This document shows, in pieces, positions 47,963 to 57,335 of a stretch of 64,000 bases of DNA (within the stretch, counting starts at the first letter, position 1; each line of letters starts with the position of its first letter). Made by a program: the position numbers and the translations under genes. Below the pieces are notes generated by a model. It saw only the letters and a list, made by a program, of their open reading frames with translations, was not told the origin of the DNA and ran no database searches. The stretch lies in contig JAFVDZ010000047.1 of the NCBI GenBank assembly GCA_017478205.1, forward strand, positions 1-64,000, given 5' to 3'. This DNA comes from Spirochaetales bacterium (GTDB taxonomy: Bacteria; Spirochaetota; Spirochaetia; Sphaerochaetales; Sphaerochaetaceae).

Positions 47963-48933
47963 GAAATAGGGGACAGTTGTTAGATCTACTCTTGGCCGTA
48001 CTTGCATCCTTTGCGATGTATAATCTCGGCCTTGGGTATCTTATTTTTACTTTTCCCCTGCTTGTTCTTTCAAAGCGCACCTCCAGGGAAAAGACGGACA
48101 CCGCCTGCGTTGCTGTGCTGGTGCTGGTGCTCCTTAAGCAGCTCTATACATATAGAGAGAGTCTTTCGGATGCCCTAACGTCTGCTCTGATAGGTATCAA
48201 TCTGTTCGTACCGCTCTCACTCATACTGGGCGCGCTGGTATGGGTGAACACTGCAAAGGTAAAGCTATTTAATAGAATTCTATTGATGTGTGCTCCTTCC
48301 TTTCTGGTGTTCTTCGGCCTCGAGCTCTGGTTTACTATAAAACCTGAGCTTGCATTAAGGGTTATGGAGGAATATAGAGGTCAGTATCTTGATATGGTCA
48401 AAGCTTTGACAGGTGAGACCAATGAAACAAGTGATGCTGTATTCCAGATATTCATGTATGGCATTCTAGGAGCCATTGTCTCCCTGACAAGCCTTGTGAA
48501 TATTTCCAATGCCTTCCTTTCATCCATGGCAGGAAAATCCTACTTAGATGAAGAGAAGGATAAAGTGATAATGAATTTCCAGGTTCCTGGATATTTCATT
48601 TATCCTTTCCTGATCCTTTGGGCATGTATGCTTTTCTTCAATTTCTTTGAAGTTAAAGCATCTATACTCTTGCTGGTCATGAATCTTGCATTCTTTACCT
48701 TGGTAATCTATGGGATGCAGGGCTTTGCAATAGTATATTTCAATTTGAAGAAGCGATTTGAGAAGCTTCGAGTCATGAGACTTTTCTTCCTTGTGACTCT
48801 TCTAATGCTTCTCTTTGTAGGTGCGAACCTGATCCTATGGATAGGACTTCCTCTCTTGGGTGTCCTTGAGAATTGGATCACATTAAGAAAACGTAAACAA
48901 GGAGTTTACACAAATGAAGATCATTCTCTGTAA
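47959..48933 (+). CDS. DUF2232 (YybS-like) membrane protein
   Basis: A 324-aa integral membrane protein with about eight hydrophobic segments and a central soluble loop (about 130-165). Its position between rpsR and rplI is the classical location of YybS/DUF2232 proteins, whose function is unknown. The start is GTG 47959, overlapping the rpsR stop (GTGA). The 3' end overlaps rplI by 20 nt, implying coupled translation. No catalytic motif is apparent. Confidence 0.75.
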   Translation: MRNRGQLLDLLLAVLASFAMYNLGLGYLIFTFPLLVLSKRTSREKTDTACVAVLVLVLLKQLYTYRESLSDALTSALIGINLFVPLSLILGALVWVNTAKVKLFNRILLMCAPSFLVFFGLELWFTIKPELALRVMEEYRGQYLDMVKALTGETNETSDAVFQIFMYGILGAIVSLTSLVNISNAFLSSMAGKSYLDEEKDKVIMNFQVPGYFIYPFLILWACMLFFNFFEVKASILLLVMNLAFFTLVIYGMQGFAIVYFNLKKRFEKLRVMRLFFLVTLLMLLFVGANLILWIGLPLLGVLENWITLRKRKQGVYTNEDHSL

Positions 48934-49498
48934 TGATGTAGTCAACCTCGGCGAAGAGGGAGACGTAGTAGTAGTAAAGGACGGTTACGCTCGTAACTAT
49001 CTTCTTCCAACCGGTCAGGCTGTTCTCTGCAACAAGGCTAACCTTGCTATCGTAGCATCCAGAGCTGCTAAGATCGAGAAGAGAAAGGCTGAAAAGAGAG
49101 CTGCATCTGCTTCCCTCAAGGAGAAGCTCGATGCAACAACAGTTACACTTGTTGTCAATGCAGGTGAGTCTGGTAAGCTTTTTGGTTCTGTTACAAGCCA
49201 GATGGTTCAGGAAAATCTTGCTAAGCAGGGTATCGAGGTCGAGAGAAAGAAGATCGAGGTTCCAACTCATGCTATCAAGATGACTGGTACCTATACAATT
49301 ACAGTACACCTTTATGAATCAGAGCTTTCTCATGTCAAGCTTGTTATCGAGTCTGTCGAGCAGGTAAAGGAAAGAGAAAGAGCAGCTCAGAAGGCTGCTG
49401 CTGAAGCTGCAAAGGCTGCTGAAAAGGCTGCAGAAGAAGCTCAGAAGGCTAGTGAAGCAGCTGCAGAGGCTGCTACTCCAGCTACTGAAGAGAACTAA
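48914..49498 (+). CDS. rplI: Ribosomal protein bL9 with long Ala/Glu-rich tail
   Basis: Binds 23S rRNA near the L1 stalk base and restrains frameshifting. Residues 1-150 are a complete L9: [37 protein letters not shown], a connecting helix, then KLFGSVTSQMVQENLAKQGIEVERKKI and the YTITVHLYE strand. About 45 extra residues (150-194) form an Ala/Lys/Glu-rich, probably helical tail (KAAAEAAKAAEKAAEEAQKA...) absent from most L9 proteins. The start lies inside the DUF2232 gene. Confidence 0.94.
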   Translation: MKIILCNDVVNLGEEGDVVVVKDGYARNYLLPTGQAVLCNKANLAIVASRAAKIEKRKAEKRAASASLKEKLDATTVTLVVNAGESGKLFGSVTSQMVQENLAKQGIEVERKKIEVPTHAIKMTGTYTITVHLYESELSHVKLVIESVEQVKERERAAQKAAAEAAKAAEKAAEEAQKASEAAAEAATPATEEN

Positions 49499-49516
49499 GA
49501 TATAAGGAACGCTCAA

Positions 49517-50947
49517 ATGGCAGATGGCTCCCTTTACAAGTCCAATACTTTACCTCACGATGATGAGGCTGAGAAGGCTGTACTCGGAGCCATTCTTCTT
49601 AATTCATCTGTTCTCGAAACCGCTATGGAGATTGTCCAGGCTTCAGATTTCTATCACCATGGAAACCAGATAATCTTCCAATCTTTTGTTGATTATGCAG
49701 AAAAGAACCAGGCCCAGACACTGGATCTTGTCTCCATCATCAACTTTTTAAAGAGCAATAATTCACCTGAAAAGAATGGTGGAACACTACTTGAAAGATG
49801 TGGTGGTGTTGCCTATGTTTCAACACTTACAGATAGTGTTTCAAACACGGCATCTCTCCAGGTTCATGCTCAGATCGTCCATGATCTTGCAAAGAGAAGA
49901 AACTTAATCACATTATCACAGAATTTCATCTCATCTTCTTATGATCAGAGCCGTGAAATAACTGATATCCTTCTTGAAGCATCGGGAAAACTTTCCGATC
50001 TTGAACAGGATGAAGGTGAAAGTAGTGGAGATAGGACCATAAAGCCATTTTTGAAGCAAGCTGTTTCTTTGCTTCAATCAAGGATGAAAGGTGCTAAATC
50101 CGATAACCTTGAAACTGGTTTCGACCGCCTTGATACTATGACTGATGGTGGTTTCCATCCTACAGATTTCATTATCATTGCCGCTCGTCCATCAATCGGT
50201 AAGACTGCATTCTGTACTTCGATCATCCAGAATATGATCCAAAGAGATTACAAAGTTGTCTTCTATTCATTGGAAATGAGTGGAGTACAAGTAGTTCAGA
50301 GACTTTTGACTGGAATTTCCAAGGTTCCTTTGAAATCTATCAGAAATGCAACCTTTACAGGAAATAGAGATCCTAACTTCATGAATGTCATGAATGCAGC
50401 TTCCAAGCTCTTCGATTCCAAGCTCTTCATCTATGATATTCCTAACATGAAGCTTTCTGATATCAGAGCATCGGCAAGAAGATTGAAAAGAGAGCAGGAT
50501 ATTCAAGCTATCTTCATCGACTACATTGGTCTTGTAGATGCAGGTCTTCCTTCTACAGTTGCACGATTCGAGCAGGTTGCTCATGTTTCTAGAAGTCTCA
50601 AGGCACTTGCTAGAGACCTCAAGATTCCTGTAGTCGTTCTCTGTCAGGTATCAAGAGATGCTGAAGGTGATAAGAATGAACCACAGCTCAATAATCTTAG
50701 AGATTCTGGTGCTATCGAACAGGATGCCGATATGGTCATGTTCCTTCACAGAGCTAGAAAGATCGATGATGAGAAGCTTGTAAATGGAATGCAGCCAACT
50801 AAGATCATCGTTGCCAAGCAGAGAAATGGTGAAACAGGTGAATTCAAGGTAGGATTCAAGAAAGATACTGCTTCCTTTGAGAATATCCTTTTCGATATCC
50901 CAGATGATCCAAGTTCTTCAGGTGGTGGAAATTATAGAAAGAATTGA
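49517..50947 (+). CDS. dnaB: Replicative DNA helicase DnaB
   Basis: A 476-aa hexameric 5'-3' helicase. An N-terminal domain (about 1-150, with PHDDEAEKAVLGAILLNSSVLETAMEIV) and a RecA-like motor: Walker A ARPSIGKTAF (about 222-231), Walker B-like IFIDYIGLV, H4 region QVSRDAEGDKNEPQLNNLRDSGAIEQDADMVMFLHR. No intein interrupts it. Last gene of the rpsF operon; a hairpin terminator follows. Confidence 0.96.
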   Translation: MADGSLYKSNTLPHDDEAEKAVLGAILLNSSVLETAMEIVQASDFYHHGNQIIFQSFVDYAEKNQAQTLDLVSIINFLKSNNSPEKNGGTLLERCGGVAYVSTLTDSVSNTASLQVHAQIVHDLAKRRNLITLSQNFISSSYDQSREITDILLEASGKLSDLEQDEGESSGDRTIKPFLKQAVSLLQSRMKGAKSDNLETGFDRLDTMTDGGFHPTDFIIIAARPSIGKTAFCTSIIQNMIQRDYKVVFYSLEMSGVQVVQRLLTGISKVPLKSIRNATFTGNRDPNFMNVMNAASKLFDSKLFIYDIPNMKLSDIRASARRLKREQDIQAIFIDYIGLVDAGLPSTVARFEQVAHVSRSLKALARDLKIPVVVLCQVSRDAEGDKNEPQLNNLRDSGAIEQDADMVMFLHRARKIDDEKLVNGMQPTKIIVAKQRNGETGEFKVGFKKDTASFENILFDIPDDPSSSGGGNYRKN

Positions 50948-50953
50948 TAGATG

Positions 50954-50976
50954 ACGGACCAAATGGTCCGTTTTCT
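50954..50976 (+). terminator. Terminator after dnaB
   Basis: ACGGACC (50954-50960) pairs with GGTCCGT (50965-50971), loop AAAT, followed by TTTCT. It may also end the convergent rseP transcript, but that side lacks a T-run. Confidence 0.75.
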
Positions 50977-50978
50977 AT

Positions 50979-52298
50979 TTAGAGATGCAAAAGGCTTCTT
51001 ATAGTATACATATACATCGAGAGCATGATGAGGGCTGTGCAGATAAGGCCAAGGATATGGAAAATGATGTATGCTCTTGGAGTCATTTCCTTTCTTGTGA
51101 TTATCTGTATCAGATTTATCAACATCTGTCCTCCATCAAAAGATGGGATTGGTAGCAGGTTTGCAACACAGATTGAAATTGAAACGATAGATAGAAGATA
51201 TAAGAATGCTCTGAAGCCTGATGAGAAGCTTGTCTTCATACCAAGCATTGTGATTGAGCCGATTGAGGAGGCAGCTTTAGCTGTTCCTGTTATCTCATTT
51301 TCTGCCTTGCTGTTTCTTCTTACGATATTCAAAAGTGCATCTACAGTATTTACAAAGCTCTTCTTTGTTTTTGAAAAACCAGTGAAAATACCTTCAAAAA
51401 ATCCACTCTCTCTTTTCTTTACAAGTTCAGTCTGCCAGGCAAAAGGATAAAGATTCGTTGTATCATATGTGATAGTGATAAGAGCATCATCACGCAGGAT
51501 TGTAAAATCATTTATACCTTTTGAATTTTCATATATATCAAGTGAGCAATTGACATCATATCCGTTGATCTTGACAATTTTATCACCAACTTTGAAAGGG
51601 GTTCCTTCAAGAACTCGTCCCAAGACACACTCTTCATAAAGAGCTATTCCATATCGATTATCTTTCGATTGAACTCTTGTATTTATTATTTCTCCATCTC
51701 GTAAGATGACAAGATCGATAGGTTTGCCTTCAGATGATAAAAATAGGGCCTCTGCTTCTTCCCAGGATGAAATTTGAGTTCCATTCAGGGATAATATGAT
51801 ATCGCCCATTTTGAGCTCTTTTTGCTCAATTACATCACTATATTGTTTTTGATATAGGTATGCTGGAACAATTTTTGCATCATGTACGATAGTTTCGACT
51901 GGAATTATTGCAGTAAAGCCAAAAAGGATAATGGAAAGGATCAGATTGGAAAGCGGACCTGCAAGGAAGATAAAGAATCTTGCTAGGGGAGTTGTTCCAA
52001 AGAATGAGCCTTGTTCTGTCATTGAAAATCTCTTTGCATCATCCTTGAGAGCCTTAGTGAGATCTGTAGAACCCTTCATTGAACAATAACCACCAAAGGG
52101 TATTAGGGAAATACGGAGTTCAGTTCTTCTTCCCTTGAATGAAATAAGTTTTGGTCCCATACCTAAAGAAAAGACATCGACCTCGACCTTCATCAATCTT
52201 GCTGCTAGAAAATGGCCAGTTTCATGGATCAAAAGTACAAGAGAGATACCTAGAAAGCCTATTATCAGATAGGAAAGTTTAGTTAAGTAGTAGCTCAT
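50979..52298 (-). CDS. rseP: Site-2 intramembrane zinc protease RseP
   Basis: Cuts transmembrane helices of anti-sigma factors or signal-peptide remnants. The 439-aa protein has the metal motif HETGH at residues 25-29 in the first helix, a second helix group near 105-130, one or two PDZ domains (about 150-290) and the third active-site element NLLPIPSFDGGQ near 390. ATG 52298 and TTG 52304 are both possible; I choose the ATG. It overlaps dxr by 20 nt and is the final gene of the rpsB operon. Confidence 0.93.
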   Translation of the reverse strand: MSYYLTKLSYLIIGFLGISLVLLIHETGHFLAARLMKVEVDVFSLGMGPKLISFKGRRTELRISLIPFGGYCSMKGSTDLTKALKDDAKRFSMTEQGSFFGTTPLARFFIFLAGPLSNLILSIILFGFTAIIPVETIVHDAKIVPAYLYQKQYSDVIEQKELKMGDIILSLNGTQISSWEEAEALFLSSEGKPIDLVILRDGEIINTRVQSKDNRYGIALYEECVLGRVLEGTPFKVGDKIVKINGYDVNCSLDIYENSKGINDFTILRDDALITITYDTTNLYPFAWQTELVKKRESGFFEGIFTGFSKTKKSFVNTVDALLNIVRRNSKAENEITGTAKAASSIGSITMLGMKTSFSSGFRAFLYLLSIVSISICVANLLPIPSFDGGQMLINLIQIITRKEMTPRAYIIFHILGLICTALIMLSMYMYTIRSLLHL

Positions 52299-53370
52299 AA
52301 GCAATCTTTCTTGAGATGCTTCTAGCTCTCGAATCTAGATTCAGTACATCTTCGAGGCTCTTAGCACTCTCTTTCCAATCATACTCTTCAACAGTTCTTC
52401 TTACTATAGTTGCAATATCTGTAAAGCGTATCTTATCTTCAAGAAATAGAGAGACAGCAACTTCATCAGATGCATTGAAAGCGATAGGGTAGGAGCCCTT
52501 TCTTTCAAGGCAGGTGTATGCAAGTGATAAAAGAGGGAACTCCTCTCTGTCCCACGACTGGAATGTAAGAGTAAGATTTTCAAAGGAGAGTGGACGGACA
52601 CTATCAAGTAAACTCTCAGCGTCCTCATTTACAGCAGAGAGAATAGGGAGTGTCATATCAGGAGGAGAAAGCTGTGCATATACAGAGCCATTACTCATCC
52701 TGATCATAGAATGGATTACAGATTGTCTGTGTATAGTGACTTCGATATCCTTTGCATCGAAACCAAATAGAAAGCCTGCTTCAATTACTTCAAGTCCCTT
52801 GTTTGCAAGCGTTGCTGAGTCAATGGAAATCTTCCTTCCCATCTTCCATGTAGGATGCTTTACAGCCTCCTGCCATTTAATGTTCTCAAGATTCTTTCGT
52901 CCAAGAAAAGGTCCACCAGATGCTGTAATTACAAGTGATGAAACATTTGTGTGTCCTTTAAGAAGATGATAGATTGCAGAGTGTTCGCTATCAACAGGGA
53001 TAACTTTGACACTCTTTTCTTTTGCATAGGATAAAAACCAGGAGCCACCCATGACGATGGTTTCCTTGTTTGCAAGAGAAAGATTTACTCCTGCATTTAT
53101 CGAAGCAACAGATGCTTTCAATCCATCTGCACCAGCAATGCCATTAAGGACCATGTCAGCATTCTGATTCTTGATGAATGATTCGAGATCGAAGCCATCT
53201 GTATTGAGTGCATATGGACAATGGAATTCATTTGAAAGTGCTTTGAGTCTATCAAGGGATGAGTGTGCAACAAGAGCACAAACCTTAACATCAATCTTGT
53301 TTTCTCTTACAGCATTCAGGAAGGTTGTTCCTATAGAACCGGTTGCGCCAAGAACTATAACTCTTTTCAT
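52279..53370 (-). CDS. dxr: 1-deoxy-D-xylulose-5-phosphate reductoisomerase
   Basis: Second step of the non-mevalonate isoprenoid pathway, NADPH-dependent. The 363-aa protein has the N-terminal NADPH motif GATGSIG, LANKETIVMGG, the metal site VIPVDSEHSAIYH, SASGGPF-like ITASGGPF, and HPTWKMGRKISIDSATLANKGLEVIEA. It overlaps cdsA by 4 nt. Its product feeds UppS, encoded two genes upstream. Confidence 0.95.
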   Translation of the reverse strand: MKRVIVLGATGSIGTTFLNAVRENKIDVKVCALVAHSSLDRLKALSNEFHCPYALNTDGFDLESFIKNQNADMVLNGIAGADGLKASVASINAGVNLSLANKETIVMGGSWFLSYAKEKSVKVIPVDSEHSAIYHLLKGHTNVSSLVITASGGPFLGRKNLENIKWQEAVKHPTWKMGRKISIDSATLANKGLEVIEAGFLFGFDAKDIEVTIHRQSVIHSMIRMSNGSVYAQLSPPDMTLPILSAVNEDAESLLDSVRPLSFENLTLTFQSWDREEFPLLSLAYTCLERKGSYPIAFNASDEVAVSLFLEDKIRFTDIATIVRRTVEEYDWKESAKSLEDVLNLDSRARSISRKIAYELLLN

Positions 53371-54209
53371 ACCATTAAGAAGATGAGGAAGTAGAAGATT
53401 GGGGCTGCTACGATGAGGGAATCAACTGAATCCATCATACCACCACGACCTGGAATGATGTGTCCTGAATCCTTAACACCAGCACTTCTCTTGAAGCAGG
53501 ATTCAATAAGATCGCCAAAGGCTGCACCACAAGCTGTAAGTGAACCAAGAACAAAACCCTGGACAGGATTCATCTTATAGATTGAAAAGAGCGATGTAAG
53601 CAGGATACCTTCAAGGCCAGGGATGAGAATACCTGCTACATATCCTGCTATACTCTTGTTTGGACTTACCTTGATAAATCCTCTGTTGTTCTTGCCAAGT
53701 AGCATGCCAAAGATATAGGCAAATGTATCGCTTGAAAAGCAGAGACCAAGGAAGGTGATGATCCAGACCCATGCATCATCTAGAAAGCAGAATCTGATGA
53801 AATAGGTTGTAAGAAGTGAAGGGTAAAGAAGCATGCAGGCTGAAATTGCCATTCTGTCTCTTGAACCTTTATATCCATCAATCTTATGTCCGAAGTAGAT
53901 TTCAAGGGACAAAGAAAAAATGATGAGAACCATCAAGACCAATGAAATCAGGTCGTAAGATGGCATGAATGCAAGTTGAATATAGGCAAATAAAGGAAGT
54001 AGTCCTCCAAGCCAAAATGGAACCTTTAAATTCAATTCCTTGTTCTTTGTGAGCATATCATGTATTTCAGCATTGCTGATTATCGATATGACTATGACAA
54101 GGAGTGTAAAGGCTAGATAGTTGTAATAGGGAAGTAGAACGATGATGAGGAGAAGGGTTGGTAAAGCTATTACAGTTGTCATAACTCTCTTGAATAATGA
54201 AGTATTCAC
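53367..54209 (-). CDS. cdsA: Phosphatidate cytidylyltransferase
   Basis: Makes CDP-diacylglycerol from phosphatidic acid and CTP in the inner membrane. The 280-aa protein has about seven helices and the C-terminal signature KVSPNKSIAGYVAGI...DLIESCFKRSAGVKDSGHIIPGRGGMMDSVDSL, which matches the CdsA active-site loop (the K-D-x-G-x-x-x-PGHGG-x-x-DR pattern, here with GRGG and DS). It overlaps uppS and dxr by 4 nt each. Confidence 0.93.
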   Translation of the reverse strand: MNTSLFKRVMTTVIALPTLLLIIVLLPYYNYLAFTLLVIVISIISNAEIHDMLTKNKELNLKVPFWLGGLLPLFAYIQLAFMPSYDLISLVLMVLIIFSLSLEIYFGHKIDGYKGSRDRMAISACMLLYPSLLTTYFIRFCFLDDAWVWIITFLGLCFSSDTFAYIFGMLLGKNNRGFIKVSPNKSIAGYVAGILIPGLEGILLTSLFSIYKMNPVQGFVLGSLTACGAAFGDLIESCFKRSAGVKDSGHIIPGRGGMMDSVDSLIVAAPIFYFLIFLMV

Positions 54210-54892
54210 TTTCCCAAACCTCCGAACTTGCGGTTTCGTTTTCCAAAATCCTCAATTATAGATACAATATCACATTCATCCCAATCAGGCCAAAGTTTTT
54301 TGTAAGAAATGAATTCAGCATATGCAGAATCCCACAAAAGGAAGTTGGAAAGTCGCATTTCTCCAGCACTTCTGGCAATTACATCGACAGGAGGAATTTC
54401 GGGATTGTCAAAATTTGCTCGGATGACATCTGGTGTGATATTTTTGATGCCTTTATTTATGGCACGGTTGACGGCACGGCATACTTCATCCTGACCGCCA
54501 TAATTAATTGCAAGCTGAATAATGAGCTTGTCGTTATTCCTGGTTTCAGAAATAACTGTATCAAGAGCAACTTTTGCGTCCTCTGGAAGAGGGGAATTAT
54601 CACCAAGCAAAAGAATCTTGATACCGTTGTTATTAAAGAAAGGAAGCTCTCCGATAACCTTTTCTGAAAAGAGACCCATGAGGTACTCGACCTCATCCTT
54701 GGGTCTCTTCCAGTTTTCGGTTGAAAAACAATAGAGAGTAAGATATCTGACATTGTTGTTTATTGCACCCAGGGCAACTCTCTTGAGCGCCTTCAAGCCT
54801 GCAAGGTGTCCAGCTGTGCGAGGAAGATGGCGGCCGCTAGCCCAGCGACCATTTCCATCCATAATAAGTCCAATGTGCAGATTGTCTTCCAT
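54206..54892 (-). CDS. uppS: Isoprenyl (undecaprenyl) diphosphate synthase
   Basis: A cis-prenyltransferase that makes the lipid carrier for peptidoglycan. The 228-aa protein has LIMDGNGRWASGRHLPRTAGHLAG at the N terminus (catalytic Asp in MDGN), LTLYCFSTENWKRP, and the C-terminal ARSAGEMRLSNFLLWDSAYAEF. It begins exactly at the end of frr (1-nt overlap) and overlaps cdsA by 4 nt. Confidence 0.95.
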   Translation of the reverse strand: MEDNLHIGLIMDGNGRWASGRHLPRTAGHLAGLKALKRVALGAINNNVRYLTLYCFSTENWKRPKDEVEYLMGLFSEKVIGELPFFNNNGIKILLLGDNSPLPEDAKVALDTVISETRNNDKLIIQLAINYGGQDEVCRAVNRAINKGIKNITPDVIRANFDNPEIPPVDVIARSAGEMRLSNFLLWDSAYAEFISYKKLWPDWDECDIVSIIEDFGKRNRKFGGLGK

Positions 54893-55446
54893 TAGATCTC
54901 CATGATTTCCTTTTCTTTAGCTTCAGCAACCTTGCCGACCTCAGCGATGGCATTATCTGTCATCTTCTGGATCTTTGTCTCGCCTTCCTTCTGCTCGTCT
55001 TCGCTGATTTCAGCTGCTTTCTGCATCTTCTTCAGCTCTTCCATAGCATCACGGCGAACATTTCTGATTGCGACCTTGGTACCTTCAGCAGTCTGCTTTG
55101 CAGCTTTTGCAAGTTCCTTTCTTCTCTGCTCTGTAAGGGCTGGGAAATTGACTCTGATGAGCTTTCCGTCATTGTTTGGATTAAGTCCAAGCTCAGACTT
55201 CTGGATAGCCTTTTCAATAGCAGGAAGAACTGTCTTGTCCCAAGGCTGGATAACAACAAGGCGAGCTTCTGGAACACTGATGGAAGCAACCTGGTTCAGA
55301 GGAGTCTCTGCACCATAGTACTCAACAGTGAGTTTATCGAAGAGGGCAGGGTTAGCTCTGCCAGTTCTCATTGTCTGATACTCATTCTCGAGAGATGAGA
55401 TACATTTCTTCATCTTTGCTTCGCAGTTTGAAAGAACAGTCTGCAT
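54892..55446 (-). CDS. frr: Ribosome recycling factor
   Basis: With EF-G, splits post-termination ribosomes. The 184-aa protein shows the three-helix bundle signature: ENEYQTMRTGRANPALFDKLTVEYYG, TPLNQVASISVPEARLVVIQPWDKTVLPAIEKAIQKSELGLNPNNDGKLIRVNFPALTEQRRKELAKAAKQ. Length is standard. Lies between tsf and uppS, the common bacterial order (pyrH is absent here). Confidence 0.96.
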   Translation of the reverse strand: MQTVLSNCEAKMKKCISSLENEYQTMRTGRANPALFDKLTVEYYGAETPLNQVASISVPEARLVVIQPWDKTVLPAIEKAIQKSELGLNPNNDGKLIRVNFPALTEQRRKELAKAAKQTAEGTKVAIRNVRRDAMEELKKMQKAAEISEDEQKEGETKIQKMTDNAIAEVGKVAEAKEKEIMEI

Positions 55447-55459
55447 TTTTTAGTCCCTC

Positions 55460-56296
55460 TTATACACCAGCAACGAAATAGTCGCAGGATGCGATCTCGA
55501 GCTTGCCGCCAGCTGACTTAGCAACTTCAGCCATCTTGCTGGAAACAGACATTGAGTCGTCCTTTACGAATGCCTGATCAACAAAACAGATTTCCTTGTA
55601 GAGCTTGCTGAGCTTGCCTCTTACGATGCCTTCCTTGACCTTCTCTGGCTTGTCGAGCTGCTCGACCTGAGCCTTGAAGATCTCAAGCTGTGCATCCTCG
55701 AATTCCTTGGAAACAACAGAGGAGTTGAGGAACTGTGGCTTGTAAGCTGCTACGTGGAGAGCACAGTCGTGGCAGAATGTTGCAACATTCTCGTTCTCGA
55801 AGAGAGAAGCGTTGTCTGCCTTGAATACGACTACAACTGCTACAGAACCTTCACCGTGTACATAGGTAGCTGCATGTCCATTAGCTGGGATGTCAATAAG
55901 CTGTACCTTCTTGCAGGACATGTTCTCCTTGATTGTTGCGATAAGACCATTGACCATATCAACAAGTTCTGGAGCAACGTCTGTATATTCCTTAGCAAGG
56001 ACAACCTTGGCAATGTCTTCACCAAGAGCCTTGAACTGCTCGTTCTTTGCAACAAAGTCAGTCTCACATGTGAGCTCAACAAGACAAGCCTTCTTGCCGT
56101 TGGTTGCTGCAAATACTCTACCGTTCTCAGTAGCTCTATCCTGTCTCTTTGCTACAGCTGCAAGACCCATTTCCTTGAGGATCTTTTCAGCTTCAGCCAT
56201 GTCGCCATTAGCTTCAGTAAGTGCCTTCTTGCACTCCATCATGCCGGCGCCAGTGATATCTCTAAGCTTCTTTACTTCTGCTGCACTGATTGCCAT
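55460..56296 (-). CDS. tsf: Elongation factor Ts
   Basis: Nucleotide exchange factor for EF-Tu. The 278-aa protein has the N-terminal UBA-like domain with VKKLRDITGAGMMECKKALTEANGD, and the core LVELTCETDFVAKNEQFKALGEDIA. Located 10 nt after rpsB, as usual, and 13 nt before frr. Confidence 0.96.
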   Translation of the reverse strand: MAISAAEVKKLRDITGAGMMECKKALTEANGDMAEAEKILKEMGLAAVAKRQDRATENGRVFAATNGKKACLVELTCETDFVAKNEQFKALGEDIAKVVLAKEYTDVAPELVDMVNGLIATIKENMSCKKVQLIDIPANGHAATYVHGEGSVAVVVVFKADNASLFENENVATFCHDCALHVAAYKPQFLNSSVVSKEFEDAQLEIFKAQVEQLDKPEKVKEGIVRGKLSKLYKEICFVDQAFVKDDSMSVSSKMAEVAKSAGGKLEIASCDYFVAGV

Positions 56297-56306
56297 AAAT
56301 ATCTCC

Positions 56307-57140
56307 TTACTTTGTGTAGATTTCTTCCTCAGCGTCTGCTTCGGCCTTTTCTTCTGTATACTTGCTGTAGTCAGCCTCGTCGATCTCTTCAGTCTTTGGA
56401 CCTGGAGCTACTTCAGTCTCTTCCTCATCTCCGAGAGTCTCGATGATCTGGATACCAGCCTCGTTGTCAGCGTCAACTACTGCGTTAGCGATGATTTCAA
56501 CAAAGAGGGAGATAGCTCTGATAGCATCGTCGTTACCTGGGATAGGGTAGGTGATGTCAGTTGGGTCACAGTTTGTATCGACAACTGCAATAACTGGGAT
56601 ACCAAGTCTCTTGGCTTCTGCAACTGCGAGAGCTTCCTTCTTAGTGTCGATGATAAAGAGAGCGCCTGGGAGCTCAGTCATGTCCTTGATACCACCAAGG
56701 TTCTTCTCGAGCTTTGCCTTCTCCTTTGTATAGAGAGCAACTTCCTTCTTTGTGAGGGAATCGAAAGTGCCATCTGCTTCCATCTTCTCAATTCTCTTGA
56801 GCTTGGAAATAGACTTCTTGATTGTTGTGAAATTGGTGAGCATACCACCGAGCCAGCGGTTGTTGATATAAGGCATTCCGCATCTCTTTGCTTCCTGCTC
56901 AATTGTCTGCTGTGCCTGCTTCTTTGTACCAACAAACAAAATCTGCTTGTTGTTCTTGACCTGTGCTCTGACTGCTTCATATGCCTCTACGATGCATGCG
57001 CTAGTCTTCTGAAGGTCGATAATGTGAATTCCGTTTCTCTCTGTGAAGATGAAACGAGCCATCTTTGGATTCCATCTCTTGGTCTGATGGCCGAAATGTA
57101 CGCCTGACTCAAGCAGGCTCTTCATTGTTACTACTGCCAT
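56307..57140 (-). CDS. rpsB: Ribosomal protein uS2
   Basis: A 277-aa small-subunit protein: [68 protein letters not shown] and [25 protein letters not shown] are typical. The C-terminal 40 residues are acidic ([35 protein letters not shown]), a common S2 extension. AAGGAG precedes ATG 57140. First gene of the rpsB-tsf-frr-uppS-cdsA-dxr-rseP operon. Confidence 0.95.
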   Translation of the reverse strand: MAVVTMKSLLESGVHFGHQTKRWNPKMARFIFTERNGIHIIDLQKTSACIVEAYEAVRAQVKNNKQILFVGTKKQAQQTIEQEAKRCGMPYINNRWLGGMLTNFTTIKKSISKLKRIEKMEADGTFDSLTKKEVALYTKEKAKLEKNLGGIKDMTELPGALFIIDTKKEALAVAEAKRLGIPVIAVVDTNCDPTDITYPIPGNDDAIRAISLFVEIIANAVVDADNEAGIQIIETLGDEEETEVAPGPKTEEIDEADYSKYTEEKAEADAEEEIYTK

Positions 57141-57335
57141 AGTAATCTCCTTACGTATTGCTCCTTAAAGGAGCCCCTTCTCTAGATCTCAGTACCTTTT
57201 GGTACCGGAAATTCTGCTTCCTACGAAAACAGTAATCTAAATATGCCATATTGTGATATTTGTATTCAAGTAGAGAGAAATAAAAAAGTGGAGCGATTTG
57301 TTCACACCACTTTGATATCTTTATGTTTGAATTAA
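57141..57335 (-). promoter_or_regulatory. rpsB leader with two hairpins
   Basis: Minus-strand leader between argG and rpsB. GCTCCTT-T-AAGGAGC (57158-57172) and GGTACC-AAAA-GGTACT (about 57189-57204) form two stems close to the rpsB start. E. coli S2 represses its own operon through its 5' UTR; a similar role here is inference. A -35-like TTGAAT near 57267 is a weak promoter candidate. Confidence 0.5.

Noticed and set aside
55890-57107. A 405-codon open frame on the plus strand opposite tsf and rpsB
   Set aside because: It lies antisense to two unmistakable housekeeping genes, has no SD and reads as Ser/Leu/Cys-rich nonsense. It is a codon-usage shadow.
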